NCBI RefSeq assembly: GCF_017980685.1
Contig: NZ_JACXXO010000025.1
Span: 1-59,479, forward strand
DNA: 59,479 nucleotides
Source of the DNA: Pseudomonas iridis
Lineage (GTDB): Bacteria; Pseudomonadota; Gammaproteobacteria; Pseudomonadales; Pseudomonadaceae
Reading direction: 5' to 3'
The translations under genes were made by a program, and so were the position numbers. Positions 9,259-17,921 of this stretch are shown here, one piece after another. The notes below the pieces were generated by a model that made no database searches, was not told where the DNA came from, and saw nothing but the letters and a program-made list of their open reading frames with translations. The first letter of the stretch is position 1. Each line of letters begins with the position of its first letter.

Positions 9259-10026
9259 TTAGAGTTGGTAGCCGTAAGACTTGATGACCGCAGCGGCTTT
9301 CGGGCCCTTGAGGTATTCAACCAGTGCCTTGGCGGCGGCGTTGTCCTTGCCTTTGTCGAGGATCACCGCGTCCTGTTTGATCGGATCATGCAGGCTGGCC
9401 GGTACGATCCACGCCGAACCGCTGGTGACTTTGCCTTCCTTATAGATCTGCGAAAGCGCGACGAAGCCGAGCTCGGCGTTGCCAGTCGAAACGAACTGGT
9501 AGGCCTGAGTGATGTTCTGGCCTTCTACAATCTTGGCTTTGGTCGCTTCGGTCAGTTTCAGCTTTTCCAGCACTTGCGTGGCTGCCAGGCCGTATGGTGC
9601 GGTTTTCGGATTGGCGATGGACAGGTGCTGGTATTCGTTTTTCTTCAGCACCTCACCTTTGGTATCGACATAACCATCCTTCGCCGACCACAGCGCCAGG
9701 GTGCCAACGGCGTAAGTGAAGCGCGAGCCCTTGACGGTATCGCCTTCTCTTTCCAGTTTTTCCGGCGTGGTGTCGTCCGCCGAGAGGAACACTTCGAACG
9801 GCGCGCCATTCTTGATCTGCGTGTAGAACTGGCCGGTGGCGCCATAGGCTGCGATCAGTTTGTGCCCGGTGTCTTTTTCGAAATCGGCTGCGATGGCCTG
9901 GATCGGTGCCGTGAAATTCGCAGCAACAGCAACCTGCACTTCATCAGCCTGAGCAGCACCGATGGCAAATACTGCAAGCAGTGAGGTGAGACAGACAGGG
10001 GCAAAACGTGAGGCGCGAATGGTCAT
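9259..10026 (-). CDS. modA: Molybdate-binding periplasmic protein ModA
   Basis: 255 residues with a Sec signal peptide (about residues 1-27, ending GAAQA) and the ModA start of mature protein VQVAVAANFTAPIQAIAADF. It captures molybdate in the periplasm and hands it to ModBC. I chose the ATG at 10026 (GGAG 8 bases upstream), which gives a clean signal peptide; an upstream in-frame codon is less suitable. First gene of modABC. Confidence 0.95.
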   Translation of the reverse strand: MTIRASRFAPVCLTSLLAVFAIGAAQADEVQVAVAANFTAPIQAIAADFEKDTGHKLIAAYGATGQFYTQIKNGAPFEVFLSADDTTPEKLEREGDTVKGSRFTYAVGTLALWSAKDGYVDTKGEVLKKNEYQHLSIANPKTAPYGLAATQVLEKLKLTEATKAKIVEGQNITQAYQFVSTGNAELGFVALSQIYKEGKVTSGSAWIVPASLHDPIKQDAVILDKGKDNAAAKALVEYLKGPKAAAVIKSYGYQL

Positions 10027-10098
10027 GTAGCAGCTCCGTTGTGGGCGGTGCACAGGGCAGTTTTACTCGAGGTGGACTGCGCCGTTGCAAGGGGGGAA

Positions 10099-10126
10099 AT
10101 CGCTATGTAGCGAAATATATAGCGAT
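10099..10126 (-). promoter_or_regulatory. ModE operator
   Basis: ATCGCTATGTA, six bases GCGAAA, then TATATAGCGAT: an almost perfect inverted repeat matching the known ModE recognition pattern (ATCGCTATATA-N6-TATATAGCGAT). It lies 72 bp upstream of the modA ATG. By analogy, ModE with bound molybdate would repress the operon. No modE gene is in the window. Confidence 0.88.
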
Positions 10127-10194
10127 CCCCACTTTGTGGCGAGAGGATTTATCCTGACGGGCCACTTGACCTGAAACGCATCCCGCGCGCGGCA

Positions 10195-11259
10195 TCAACG
10201 CGCATTCAGCTTCGCCAATGCACCCTCGGCCAATTGGCGAGTCAGTTCAGCACTGCTGAGGTCCTGACCCAGCGTGAATGCCTGGCCTGCCCACAGGTTG
10301 GCGAACTGCGCATCATCTTTTGCACGTAGAGGCATCAGGGCGCCACCGGCCAACGGGAATGCCGGCGCTTTGGCCGACATTGGCCCCAGTTCGCGCATCA
10401 CACGATTAAGAATGCCCCGCGCCGGGCGTCCGGTGAAAATGTTGGTGATCGCGGTTTCACTCTCTTTGGCGGTGCGCAGGGCCTTGTGATGAGAGGCGCT
10501 TACTTTCGCTTCCGGGGTGAACAGGTACGCGGTGCCGACCTGAGCCGCTGATGCACCGAGCATGAAAGCTGCCGCGACGCCTCGCGCATCTGCGATTGCA
10601 CCGGCGGCAATCACCGGCACTGTCACCGCATCGACTATCTGCGGCACCAGTGCGAACGTGCCGACTTGACTGCTCAAGTCCTCGCTTAGAAACATCCCGC
10701 GATGACCGCCGGCCTCGTAGCCCATGGCGATGATCGCGTCACAGCCATTGTGTTCCAGGCAGATCGCTTCATCGACGGTGGTTGCCGAGGAGAGGATTTT
10801 TGCGCCGGTAGCCTTTACTCGATCGAGCAGGGATTTCTCTGGCAAACCGAAGTGAAAACTCACCACCTCCGGACGGAATTCTTCCAGCACTTCGCACGCT
10901 GCCGTGTCGAACGGCGCCCGGTTGGATACCGGTGTTGGCGCCTCGAAGTCGACACCCAATTCGCGGTAGTACGGCTCCAGCAGGTTCTTCCACTCGCGTG
11001 CGCGTTGCTCATCAGCGGCGGGTGGCTGATGGCAGAAAAAATTCACATTGAAGGGCTTGTCGGTGTGTTCGCGAATCGTTTTCAACTCTGCGCGTAACTG
11101 CTCGATACTCAGCATCGCCGCCGGCATCGAACCCAGGCCGCCAGCGTTGCACACGGCGATCACCATGGATGAGTTTGTCGCACCGGCCATCGGGCCCTGA
11201 ATGATCGGCGACTGAATGCCGAGCAGGTCGAGAATGCGTGTATCTGGCCATTGGCTCAT
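10195..11259 (-). CDS. Nitronate monooxygenase
   Basis: 354 residues of the 2-nitropropane dioxygenase/NMO family, FMN-dependent TIM-barrel enzymes that oxidise nitronates such as propionate 3-nitronate. Family marks are the start IQSPIIQGPMAGATN, the glycine-rich AVCNAGGLGSMPA, IAMGYEAGGHRG around the active-site His, and VIAAGAIADARGVAAAFMLGA for the FMN phosphate. GGAG stands 11 bases before the ATG. It stands alone between the mod operon and the divergent acuI gene. Confidence 0.9.
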   Translation of the reverse strand: MSQWPDTRILDLLGIQSPIIQGPMAGATNSSMVIAVCNAGGLGSMPAAMLSIEQLRAELKTIREHTDKPFNVNFFCHQPPAADEQRAREWKNLLEPYYRELGVDFEAPTPVSNRAPFDTAACEVLEEFRPEVVSFHFGLPEKSLLDRVKATGAKILSSATTVDEAICLEHNGCDAIIAMGYEAGGHRGMFLSEDLSSQVGTFALVPQIVDAVTVPVIAAGAIADARGVAAAFMLGASAAQVGTAYLFTPEAKVSASHHKALRTAKESETAITNIFTGRPARGILNRVMRELGPMSAKAPAFPLAGGALMPLRAKDDAQFANLWAGQAFTLGQDLSSAELTRQLAEGALAKLNAR

Positions 11260-11519
11260 GGAAGCGGACTCCGGACGATGAAACGGGGCAGGGACGGCAA
11301 AGCCGGTTTTACCAGCAAAACCAGACTCCGGGCCACTTTGAAATTATGAACATCACCTGACGCAGGTTCTCAGCGTCGATGAAATCCGCCATCTCCACCA
11401 CCGCCGCCATGAAAATACCCGGGCGATTCGTGGATTGGCTGAAAGTCGAGTGTGGCAAGGTGTTGCGATGTGATATTTGAAAGCAATGACCATCTGAAAT
11501 CCATCCATGAGAGGCCATC

Positions 11520-12503
11520 ATGTTCAACGGTATTTTGATCAATAAAGACGACAGCGGTTATCGCGCCAACCTTAAACAGATCAACGAAGACCAGTTGCCC
11601 GAGGGCAACGTGACCGTGGCCGTCGCGTACAGCACATTGAATTTCAAGGATGGCCTGGCCATTACCGGCAGCAGTCCGGTAGTGCGCAAGTTTCCCTTGG
11701 TTCCGGGGATCGATCTGGCAGGCACCGTCGAGGTCAGCTCACATCCCGACTATAAAGTAGGCGATCAGGTGCTGCTCAATGGCTGGGGCGTGGGCGAAAG
11801 CCATTGGGGCGGCCTGGCGCAAAAGGCCCGACTGAATGGCGACTGGCTGATTCCGTTGCCAAACGCTTTTACCGCTGCTCAGGCGATGGCGATCGGCACG
11901 GCGGGTTACACCGCAATGCTGTGCATTTTGGCGCTTGAGCGTAATGGCGTGACGCCTGCGCAAGGCGAGGTGCTTGTGACGGGAGCCAATGGCGGCGTGG
12001 GCAGTTTTGCCATCGCGCTGCTGAGCAAGCTCGGCTATAAGGTCGTGGCGTCCACGGGCCGGGTGTCCGAGCATGAATATCTCAAGCAATTGGGCGCGAG
12101 TGAAATCATCGACCGCGCGACCTTGTCCGAACCGGGCAAGCCGCTGGCCAAGGAACGTTGGGCAGCGGTAATCGATTCGGTCGGCAGCCACACGCTGGCG
12201 AATGCCTGCGCCAGTACGCGTGCAGAGGGCACCGTCGCTGCGTGCGGTCTGGCCCAGGGTATGGATTTCCCTGCCTCAGTGGCGCCGTTTATTTTGCGCG
12301 GCGTCACTCTGGCCGGCATCAACAGCGTGACTCAGCCAAAAGCGCGCCGCGTGGAGGCATGGGGTCGACTGGCGAAGGATCTGGACTTCGCCTTACTGCC
12401 ATTGATCAGCCATGAAATCGCCCTCGGCGACGTTATTGATGCCGCGCCGAAACTGCTCGCAGGACAGCTTCGCGGACGCGTTGTGGTGGACGTCAATCGC
12501 TGA
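11520..12503 (+). CDS. acuI: Zinc-free MDR oxidoreductase, acrylyl-CoA reductase AcuI/YhdH type
   Basis: 327 residues of the medium-chain dehydrogenase/reductase superfamily. It reads as the AcuI/YhdH subfamily (NADPH-dependent acryloyl-CoA reduction to propionyl-CoA) from the start MFNGILINKDDSGYRA, YSTLNFKDGLAITG, the NADPH motif VTGANGGVGSFA and the late KARRVEAWGRLAKDL. The cysteine ligands of zinc alcohol dehydrogenases are absent, as in this family. It converges on ada, with 14 bases between the stops. Confidence 0.88.
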   Translation: MFNGILINKDDSGYRANLKQINEDQLPEGNVTVAVAYSTLNFKDGLAITGSSPVVRKFPLVPGIDLAGTVEVSSHPDYKVGDQVLLNGWGVGESHWGGLAQKARLNGDWLIPLPNAFTAAQAMAIGTAGYTAMLCILALERNGVTPAQGEVLVTGANGGVGSFAIALLSKLGYKVVASTGRVSEHEYLKQLGASEIIDRATLSEPGKPLAKERWAAVIDSVGSHTLANACASTRAEGTVAACGLAQGMDFPASVAPFILRGVTLAGINSVTQPKARRVEAWGRLAKDLDFALLPLISHEIALGDVIDAAPKLLAGQLRGRVVVDVNR

Positions 12504-12517
12504 AGCGGTACGCAGCT

Positions 12518-13585
12518 TCAGGGTTGCGTTTCACGCTCCAGCAGTTGCCGTTTACGTTCGACTCCCCAGCGATAACCGGAAAGATTGCCATCGCTGCGCA
12601 CCACGCGATGGCAGGGAATCGCGACGGCCAGTCGATTGGCACCGCATGCCTGAGCCACGGCGCGCATGGATGTCGGCGCGCCGATGCGTTGGGCAACGTC
12701 GGCGTAGCTGGCGGTGCTGCCAACCGGGATTTCCCGCAGCGCCTGCCACACGCGCTCCTGAAATGCCGTGCCGCGCACGTCCAGCGGTAGATCGAGGCCG
12801 ATGGCCGGGGCTTCGATAAAGCCGACGACTTTGGCGACCAACTGTTCAAACCCGGCATCGGCGCCAATAAGATTGGCTTTGCGAAACTGAACCTGCAGAT
12901 CACACACCAGTTGGTGAGGGTCGTCGCCCAACAAAATCGCGCAAACTCCGCGCTCGCTTTGTGCCACCAGGATCGCCCCGAGCGAGCATTGTCCAACGGC
13001 AAAACGAATGTCGTTGTTTTGCCCGGCGGCGCGGTAGTCACCGGGTTTCATTCCCAGCAAGTGATCGGCGCTTTCATAGAAACGACTGTTGGAATTGAAA
13101 CCTGCGTCATACAACGCATCGGTCACTGAACCGCCGTCTGCCAGGCGCTCACGCACGCGGCGCGAGCGGTGGGCGCTGGCGTAACCCTTGGGCGTCAGTC
13201 CGGTCGCGGCTTTAAACACACGGTGAAAATGAAACGGGCTCAGACCGGCCGTTTCGGCGAGTTCATTGAGCGCCGGCAAAGTGTCGGCGGACTCGATCTG
13301 CCTGCATGCCAGCGCCACGGTGGCAGCATGTTGCGCGAGCACATCGCTCTGATCCTTGCTGGCCCTTTTGCTGGGGCGGTACCCGGCGGCTTCAGCCTCA
13401 AGCGCCGTATCAAAAAACTCCACATTCTGTGGTTTCGGCAAGCGCGCAAGACTACTTGGGCGACAGTAGATGCCTGTGGTCTTTACCGCATAGACAAACG
13501 TCCCGTCCGCCCGCGCATCCCGCGCAACAACAGCGGCCCAGCGTGGATCGTCTTCAATGTTGGGCGTGGTCGAAAGCGTTTTCAT
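12518..13585 (-). CDS. ada: Ada: adaptive-response regulator and O6-methylguanine-DNA methyltransferase
   Basis: 355 residues in three parts: an N-terminal Ada domain (1-80), an AraC-type helix-turn-helix (about 85-185) and a C-terminal methyltransferase with the acceptor PCHRV (Cys325). The acceptor Cys of the N-domain is present (Cys41 in GIYCRPSS), but the other three zinc ligands of E. coli Ada are replaced: Ser45, Ser72 and Ala75 (YRPSKRAS). Either this lineage senses methylphosphotriesters without the zinc cluster, or the sensor is impaired. alkB lies directly upstream (87-nt gap), consistent with one alkylation-repair unit. Confidence 0.93.
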   Translation of the reverse strand: MKTLSTTPNIEDDPRWAAVVARDARADGTFVYAVKTTGIYCRPSSLARLPKPQNVEFFDTALEAEAAGYRPSKRASKDQSDVLAQHAATVALACRQIESADTLPALNELAETAGLSPFHFHRVFKAATGLTPKGYASAHRSRRVRERLADGGSVTDALYDAGFNSNSRFYESADHLLGMKPGDYRAAGQNNDIRFAVGQCSLGAILVAQSERGVCAILLGDDPHQLVCDLQVQFRKANLIGADAGFEQLVAKVVGFIEAPAIGLDLPLDVRGTAFQERVWQALREIPVGSTASYADVAQRIGAPTSMRAVAQACGANRLAVAIPCHRVVRSDGNLSGYRWGVERKRQLLERETQP

Positions 13586-13672
13586 GATGGCTAATCCGTT
13601 GACCTGTTTGATTCAGGTTAACCAGCGTTGGTGAACACAGCACTCCGGGCCTTGCGGTCAAATTTTCGAGGT

Positions 13673-14338
13673 TCATCCGGCAACACGAAAAGTCAGATTG
13701 ATGCGCTGTTCGCCAAGTTGCGGGTGCCGCCCCTGTTTGATTGGCAAAACGCCATGGAAACGCAAACGATCGACGCCACCCCAAACCACCATGTCGCCAT
13801 GCAACAGAGGGATCCGCTGGCTCTTGTCACCACGAGCGAAACCGCCAAACAGAAACATTGCCGGCAAGCCCAGCGACAGCGAAACGATCGGTGCAGCATA
13901 GGCATTTTCGTCTTTGTCCTGATGCAAGGACATCTTCGCGCCGGGGATATAGCGGTTGATCAAGCAGGAATCTGCCTTGAAGTCAGAAAAACCGGCCTCC
14001 TGCGCCGCGGCCTCTGCCAGATCGGCAAATACCGGCGGCAACTCGGGCCAGGGCAATTCGCTGAGTGGATCGACCCTTGAGTAACGATAGCCGCTGCGGT
14101 CAGTAATCCAGCCCAGTTGCCCGCAACTGCTGGTGCTCACCGACATGCTGAAGCCGCCCGGCGTGACCATGTGGCGCAGTGGGGCGGCGACCAGGACGGC
14201 GTCCAGCGCCGGTAGCAACAGATCGGTCAGCGGCAGGGCGAATCCGCGCAGCACCCACGATTGTTCACCGATCTGTTCGGCGCGGGGCTGCTGTACGGGT
14301 TGGTGATCAGCGAACAAGTCGAAAGTGTGTGGCTGCAT
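13673..14338 (-). CDS. alkB: DNA oxidative demethylase AlkB
   Basis: 221 residues. AlkB is a 2-oxoglutarate/Fe(II) dioxygenase that removes 1-methyladenine and 3-methylcytosine lesions. The iron ligands are seen in LHQDKDEN (HxD) and RLRFHGV (distal His); RINLTFR near the end carries the 2-oxoglutarate-binding arginines. The ATG at 14338 is used, but a GTG four codons earlier at 14347 has the better-placed AAGG. It precedes ada on the same strand. Confidence 0.93.
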   Translation of the reverse strand: MQPHTFDLFADHQPVQQPRAEQIGEQSWVLRGFALPLTDLLLPALDAVLVAAPLRHMVTPGGFSMSVSTSSCGQLGWITDRSGYRYSRVDPLSELPWPELPPVFADLAEAAAQEAGFSDFKADSCLINRYIPGAKMSLHQDKDENAYAAPIVSLSLGLPAMFLFGGFARGDKSQRIPLLHGDMVVWGGVDRLRFHGVLPIKQGRHPQLGEQRINLTFRVAG

Positions 14339-14379
14339 AGCGATCACCAAAACCTTGCGGCAGTCATTCTGTTGGTCTG

Positions 14380-14556
14380 TTACAGCGCCTTGCTGACGGC
14401 GATATCGCTGATCACATCATCCGTCTGCCCGTGGATTGCGTCGAGAGCAGCCTTGGCTTCTTCCTCGGTGCCGTTTTCCAGTTGCGCGAACTCGAAACGG
14501 CGCTCGCCGTTGAGCTTGTACTTGATGACGTATTTAGTCGTTAGGGCCACGGTCAT
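14380..14556 (-). CDS. Small hypothetical protein (58 aa)
   Basis: A 58-residue frame starting MTVALTTKYVIKYKLNGERR and ending SDIAVSKAL, with GC-rich third positions like its neighbours and ACAGG 6 bases upstream. It looks like a compact beta-then-helix fold. It lies between DUF1883 (28-nt gap) and alkB (41-nt gap) on the same strand and may be part of the same transcript. Function unknown. Confidence 0.65.
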   Translation of the reverse strand: MTVALTTKYVIKYKLNGERRFEFAQLENGTEEEAKAALDAIHGQTDDVISDIAVSKAL

Positions 14557-14584
14557 GAATACCTGTCTGTGTGGGCGGGGCGGC

Positions 14585-14887
14585 TCAGCTGAGTTTGGAG
14601 CTGGAGCGGCGGATGATCTTGATCGAATGCGTCAGCGTCGGTTTGCGTGTAACGCTGATTGCCCGGGTGGTGACGGTGTCGATGGTAATGTTCCAGAATC
14701 CGGTGCTCGGCGCGGTGATGCGGGCCGGGAACGTGTCGAAAGCGCCGCCGTGGTAAGAGTGACGACCGCCATTTTTGAAGCTGCGGAAGTTGGCGTCGCT
14801 CATCAAACGGATGTTGCAGGTTTGCGAGCACTGGATGACGACGATGTCGTCTTCGTTGAGGTGTTCGCGCTGGTGAATGAATTTCAT
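14585..14887 (-). CDS. DUF1883 domain protein
   Basis: 100 residues. The sequence MKFIHQREHLNEDDIVVIQC with the later SYHGGAFDTFPARI and GFWNITIDT is the DUF1883 pattern, a small beta-sandwich protein of unknown role sometimes joined to TIR domains elsewhere. The ATG at 14887 has GGAGG close upstream; the frame is open further up but without similarity. First gene of a possible DUF1883, 58-aa protein, alkB, ada run. Confidence 0.85.
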   Translation of the reverse strand: MKFIHQREHLNEDDIVVIQCSQTCNIRLMSDANFRSFKNGGRHSYHGGAFDTFPARITAPSTGFWNITIDTVTTRAISVTRKPTLTHSIKIIRRSSSKLS

Positions 14888-15097
14888 GGGCGCCTCCAGA
14901 AGGGCTTTTTCTACAAAATCAAAACGATAGCTTGTAATTGGGCGCAGTTTATCAGCCTGCACAGGTTATTATCTGGCCGTCGGGCGTTGGTTTGACAATT
15001 TTGAACAGATATTCGCGATTGGATGCGGGTTAAATGCAGAAGGCCCCGGAGAAAAACGGCATTTGTGCTGTCGGAGGGTCTTTAACGGAGGTTTTGT

Positions 15098-15454
15098 ATG
15101 AAGTGGGGTGTGGTGTGTCTGCCGTTGGTTTTGGCTATGGGTGGTTGTGCGAACGTTTCCGAAATCAATGAAACGCTACCGACCGTAAGCGTAATCTCTG
15201 GCAAGAAGCCCCAGGAGTACGCGCAATGCCTGACCGAAAAACTGGCGAACAGCCGCGGCGCGCTGCAGGTACAGCCGCAAAAGGAGGGGGTTCGCGTGAT
15301 TGTTCCGGGCAAACTGTCTTCTGGTCCCGCCGCCGTGTTTGATATCGAAAACCGCTCCGGCGGTAGCAGCATCAAGCTGCATGAGCGCATGTCCAACGTG
15401 CCGGTGCGCCCGCGTGATGTGCGTAACGCTGCCAACGCCTGTATTTCCGGCTGA
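15098..15454 (+). CDS. Small lipoprotein
   Basis: 118 residues with a lipoprotein signal MKWGVVCLPLVLAMGGCAN (lipobox MGGC, Cys17). The mature part contains PQEYAQCLTEKLANSRGALQ and RDVRNAANACISG, two cysteines that could form a disulfide. Similar small lipoproteins are common in Pseudomonas; no function is assigned. ACGGAGG precedes the ATG and a terminator follows the stop, so it is a single-gene unit. Confidence 0.8.
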   Translation: MKWGVVCLPLVLAMGGCANVSEINETLPTVSVISGKKPQEYAQCLTEKLANSRGALQVQPQKEGVRVIVPGKLSSGPAAVFDIENRSGGSSIKLHERMSNVPVRPRDVRNAANACISG

Positions 15455-15477
15455 TAGACTATTGGTCATCAGCATCA

Positions 15478-15509
15478 ATGCCGTCACAGTCATGCTGTGA
15501 CGGCATTTT
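15478..15509 (+). terminator. Rho-independent terminator
   Basis: A perfect 12-bp stem ATGCCGTCACAG / CTGTGACGGCAT with loop TCATG and a short T run, 23 bases behind the lipoprotein stop. Confidence 0.8.
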
Positions 15510-15525
15510 CATTTCTGGAGTTGCA

Positions 15526-15756
15526 ATGAAGCGAGAGCAAGTGCGGGAACGCCATGCAGAGGGTTTGATCTCCGCCACACATGTCATTCAGAACCCGGCA
15601 AATTCCGGGGAATGGATCGTGTTTTTCAAGAAGAGCGCCGGGCGCAGTTATTTCCTGGTGGACGAAAACGACGAAGTCGAGTCTTTCAATCGGCTCGACG
15701 ACCTGATCGAAGTCGTACGCGGACTCGGGATCAAGTTCGCGGAAATTCACATGTAG
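15526..15756 (+). CDS. Small hypothetical protein (76 aa)
   Basis: 76 residues starting MKREQVRERHAEGLISATHV; the ATG at 15526 has TGGAG 7 bases upstream. The middle (GEWIVFFKKSAGRSYFLVDE) suggests a small beta-hairpin fold and the end is acidic and helical. No signal peptide. I do not recognise a characterised family; the gene converges on the lipoprotein gene at 15760 with a 3-base gap. Confidence 0.7.
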   Translation: MKREQVRERHAEGLISATHVIQNPANSGEWIVFFKKSAGRSYFLVDENDEVESFNRLDDLIEVVRGLGIKFAEIHM

Positions 15757-15759
15757 AGT

Positions 15760-16047
15760 CTATTTGCAGACCACTACCACGCTGCGGTTTTTGTAATTAC
15801 CGACATCGACGCCCAGTGTCATTTCGCTTTCCTTCGGCGCCGGTGTACCGTCAGTGCCGACGATACGGTAGCCCGTCCCTGCGCATGAGGCGTCAGCCTT
15901 TTCATAGCAGGTGGCCCAGGAATTGGCTTCGCCGGAGCAGTCGATGGTCAGCCCCTGTTCGCCGTTGTTCAGGGTGGTCGGTTGGGAAGTGGCACAGCCG
16001 CTCAATACCAGTACCGCAATAAGTGGCAAAAATCTGTTCATGTTCAT
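15760..16047 (-). CDS. Small lipoprotein
   Basis: 95 residues with signal and lipobox MNMNRFLPLIAVLVLSGCAT (Cys18). The mature part has four cysteines (IDCSGEANSWATCYEKADASC and a C-terminal VVCK), probably two disulfides. This arrangement occurs in many Pseudomonas envelope lipoproteins of unknown role. The second ATG (16041) would also give a complete signal. Confidence 0.8.
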   Translation of the reverse strand: MNMNRFLPLIAVLVLSGCATSQPTTLNNGEQGLTIDCSGEANSWATCYEKADASCAGTGYRIVGTDGTPAPKESEMTLGVDVGNYKNRSVVVVCK

Positions 16048-16148
16048 AGTTGTCGTCTTCAGCGATGGGGGACTAGACGCTCTGACAGCGCCGGTGTGAA
16101 AAGGTTATAGCGATTGGCCACTTGTTTGCGAGCGTCGTGTGTCAGGCA

Positions 16149-16177
16149 CAAAAAAGCCCTGCTCGACGGCAGGGCTT
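16149..16177 (-). terminator. Rho-independent terminator
   Basis: Minus-strand 9-bp stem AAGCCCTGC / GCAGGGCTT with loop CGTCGA and a following T run; 18 bases behind the gene at 16196. Confidence 0.85.
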
Positions 16178-16195
16178 GCGGCGCTTGGCAGCAGA

Positions 16196-16381
16196 TCAGT
16201 CCTGATCTTTGCCGCGGCGCTTTGCCGATGCAGGAGTGTCAGTGAATACCGACGCAACATCAGTCGCCATCTGTTCGCTGTCGAAAGGCCCGGCAACGTG
16301 TTCGCCATTGGTAGTGGTGAGAGTCCACTTTCCGTCTTTCTTGTCGATCACATACCCGTTGATGATTTTTACGGCGGCCAT
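16196..16381 (-). CDS. Small hypothetical protein (61 aa)
   Basis: 61 residues, MAAVKIINGYVIDKKDGKWT..., with a beta-strand-rich first half and a basic tail (ASAKRRGKDQD). GAGA stands upstream of the ATG and a terminator follows. No family recognised. The space from here to galU (16382-16639) carries only promoter-like AT patches. Confidence 0.65.
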   Translation of the reverse strand: MAAVKIINGYVIDKKDGKWTLTTTNGEHVAGPFDSEQMATDVASVFTDTPASAKRRGKDQD

Positions 16382-16639
16382 CTAATCTGTCTCGTTCGCT
16401 GGTTCAAAGTCGCCATGATACCGGCAAAATGTTCACAACGGTGGCGATGAGCGTATGGTAATCCTGCTCGTCGGTCACTTTGCGCTACGCTGGGTGATGG
16501 TCTGCAGATGTCGATGGAACTATCGGCGAGAATATTTCTCTATTTTGGCATCGGTCAGCCAGTGCGGGGCATTGTAAGGTGTACGCCGCCTGATTAGACT
16601 GCGCCGAAACTCGTACACACAGCCTTTTCAAGGACTTAT

Positions 16640-17479
16640 ATGATCAAGAAATGCTTGTTCCCAGCAGCCGGTTACGGTACTCGCTTCCTGCCAGCGACTA
16701 AAGCCATGCCTAAAGAAATGCTGCCGGTGGTAAACAAGCCACTGATCCAGTACGGCGTTGAAGAAGCTCTGGACGCTGGCTTGACTGAAATCTCGATCGT
16801 TACCGGTCGTGGCAAGCGCGCACTGGAAGACCACTTCGACATCAGCTACGAGTTGGAAAACCAGATCAAAGGCACCGACAAGGAAAAATACCTGGTCGGC
16901 ATCCGCAAATTGCTGGACGAGTGCTCGTTCTCCTACACCCGTCAGACCGAAATGAAAGGCCTGGGCCACGCGATCCTGACCGGGCGCCCACTGATCGGTG
17001 ACGAGCCGTTCGCCGTGGTGCTGGCGGATGACCTGTGCGTGAACCTCGAAGGCGACGGCGTACTGACCCAGATGGTCAAGCTGTACAAGCAGTTCCGCTG
17101 CTCGATCGTGGCCATTCAGGAAGTTGATCCGCAAGAAACTCACAAATACGGCGTGATTGCCGGTGAGATGATTCGCGACGACATCTACCGCGTTCACAGC
17201 ATGGTCGAGAAGCCAAAGCCGGAAGATGCGCCGTCGAACCTGGCCATCATCGGTCGCTACATCCTGACTCCGGACATTTTCGACCTGCTTGAGCAGACAG
17301 AGCCAGGCAAGGGCGGCGAAATCCAGATCACCGACGCCTTGATGAAACAAGCCCAGAACGGCTGCGTAATGGCCTACAAGTTCAAAGGCACGCGTTTCGA
17401 CTGCGGTGGCGCTGAAGGCTACATCGACGCGACCAACTTCTGCTTCGAGAACTTCTACAAGACTGGCAAGGCTTACTAA
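16640..17479 (+). CDS. galU: UTP-glucose-1-phosphate uridylyltransferase GalU
   Basis: 279 residues, the standard length. It makes UDP-glucose, precursor of LPS core, exopolysaccharide and osmoregulated glucan. The nucleotide-binding signature LFPAAGYGTRFLPATKAMPKEMLP lies at residues 6-29 (quoted as a known motif around GYGTRFLP), and VLADDLCV and VEKPKPEDAPSNLAIIGRY follow. A terminator closes the unit at 17538. In Pseudomonas the gene is commonly near gor, as here. Confidence 0.97.
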   Translation: MIKKCLFPAAGYGTRFLPATKAMPKEMLPVVNKPLIQYGVEEALDAGLTEISIVTGRGKRALEDHFDISYELENQIKGTDKEKYLVGIRKLLDECSFSYTRQTEMKGLGHAILTGRPLIGDEPFAVVLADDLCVNLEGDGVLTQMVKLYKQFRCSIVAIQEVDPQETHKYGVIAGEMIRDDIYRVHSMVEKPKPEDAPSNLAIIGRYILTPDIFDLLEQTEPGKGGEIQITDALMKQAQNGCVMAYKFKGTRFDCGGAEGYIDATNFCFENFYKTGKAY

Positions 17480-17537
17480 GAGCGCTTGACTCGTCTGTAG
17501 GATCGTCACGCGGCCCGCATCGTGTGGCGCTAAAAAC

Positions 17538-17566
17538 AAACGCCCCGACTTGTTCGGGGCGTTTGC
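17538..17566 (+). terminator. Rho-independent terminator of galU
   Basis: A perfect 11-bp stem AAACGCCCCGA / TCGGGGCGTTT with loop CTTGT, 59 bases behind the galU stop. Confidence 0.88.
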
Positions 17567-17878
17567 GTTTGTGCAGTTCGATCACATGTTTTTCTATCTG
17601 CATTGTCTGAAAGTCTGATCTGAATTAAGTTTTAATTTCCTTTGAGTGTCGGGCATCTCGAAGTCTATGGGACATTCAGTTGGAGAACGATCGCGCTATT
17701 AAGCGGCGTGAGGCGTTGGCGGAAAGACTGAGGCGTCTGATGGTAGATGTTTCCAGTCAAGTTTCGTAGTGATCTGCAAGGTGTATCAAGTGCATTGGGC
17801 CGTCGTTGAATCCGGGGGAGGCCTCGATTGTCAGCTCGTGTTTTCATTGCCGAACTGATCCATTTACGCGAGGGAAGT

Positions 17879-17921
17879 GCGTAAAAAAAACGCTTCACGG
17901 GTGCATGAACAATGCACCGTG
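17879..17921 (+). promoter_or_regulatory. Leader hairpins upstream of the exporter gene
   Basis: The 380-base gap 17570-17951 holds no gene I can support and is more AT-rich than its surroundings. Near its end are GCG-TAAAAAAAA-CGC (17879-17893) and a larger hairpin CACGGGTGCAT / ATGCACCGTG (17896-17921, one bulged G), followed by GAATTATTTTTG. The ribosome site AAGGAG comes next. This could be an attenuator or a repressor site; only the shape is seen. Confidence 0.4.
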
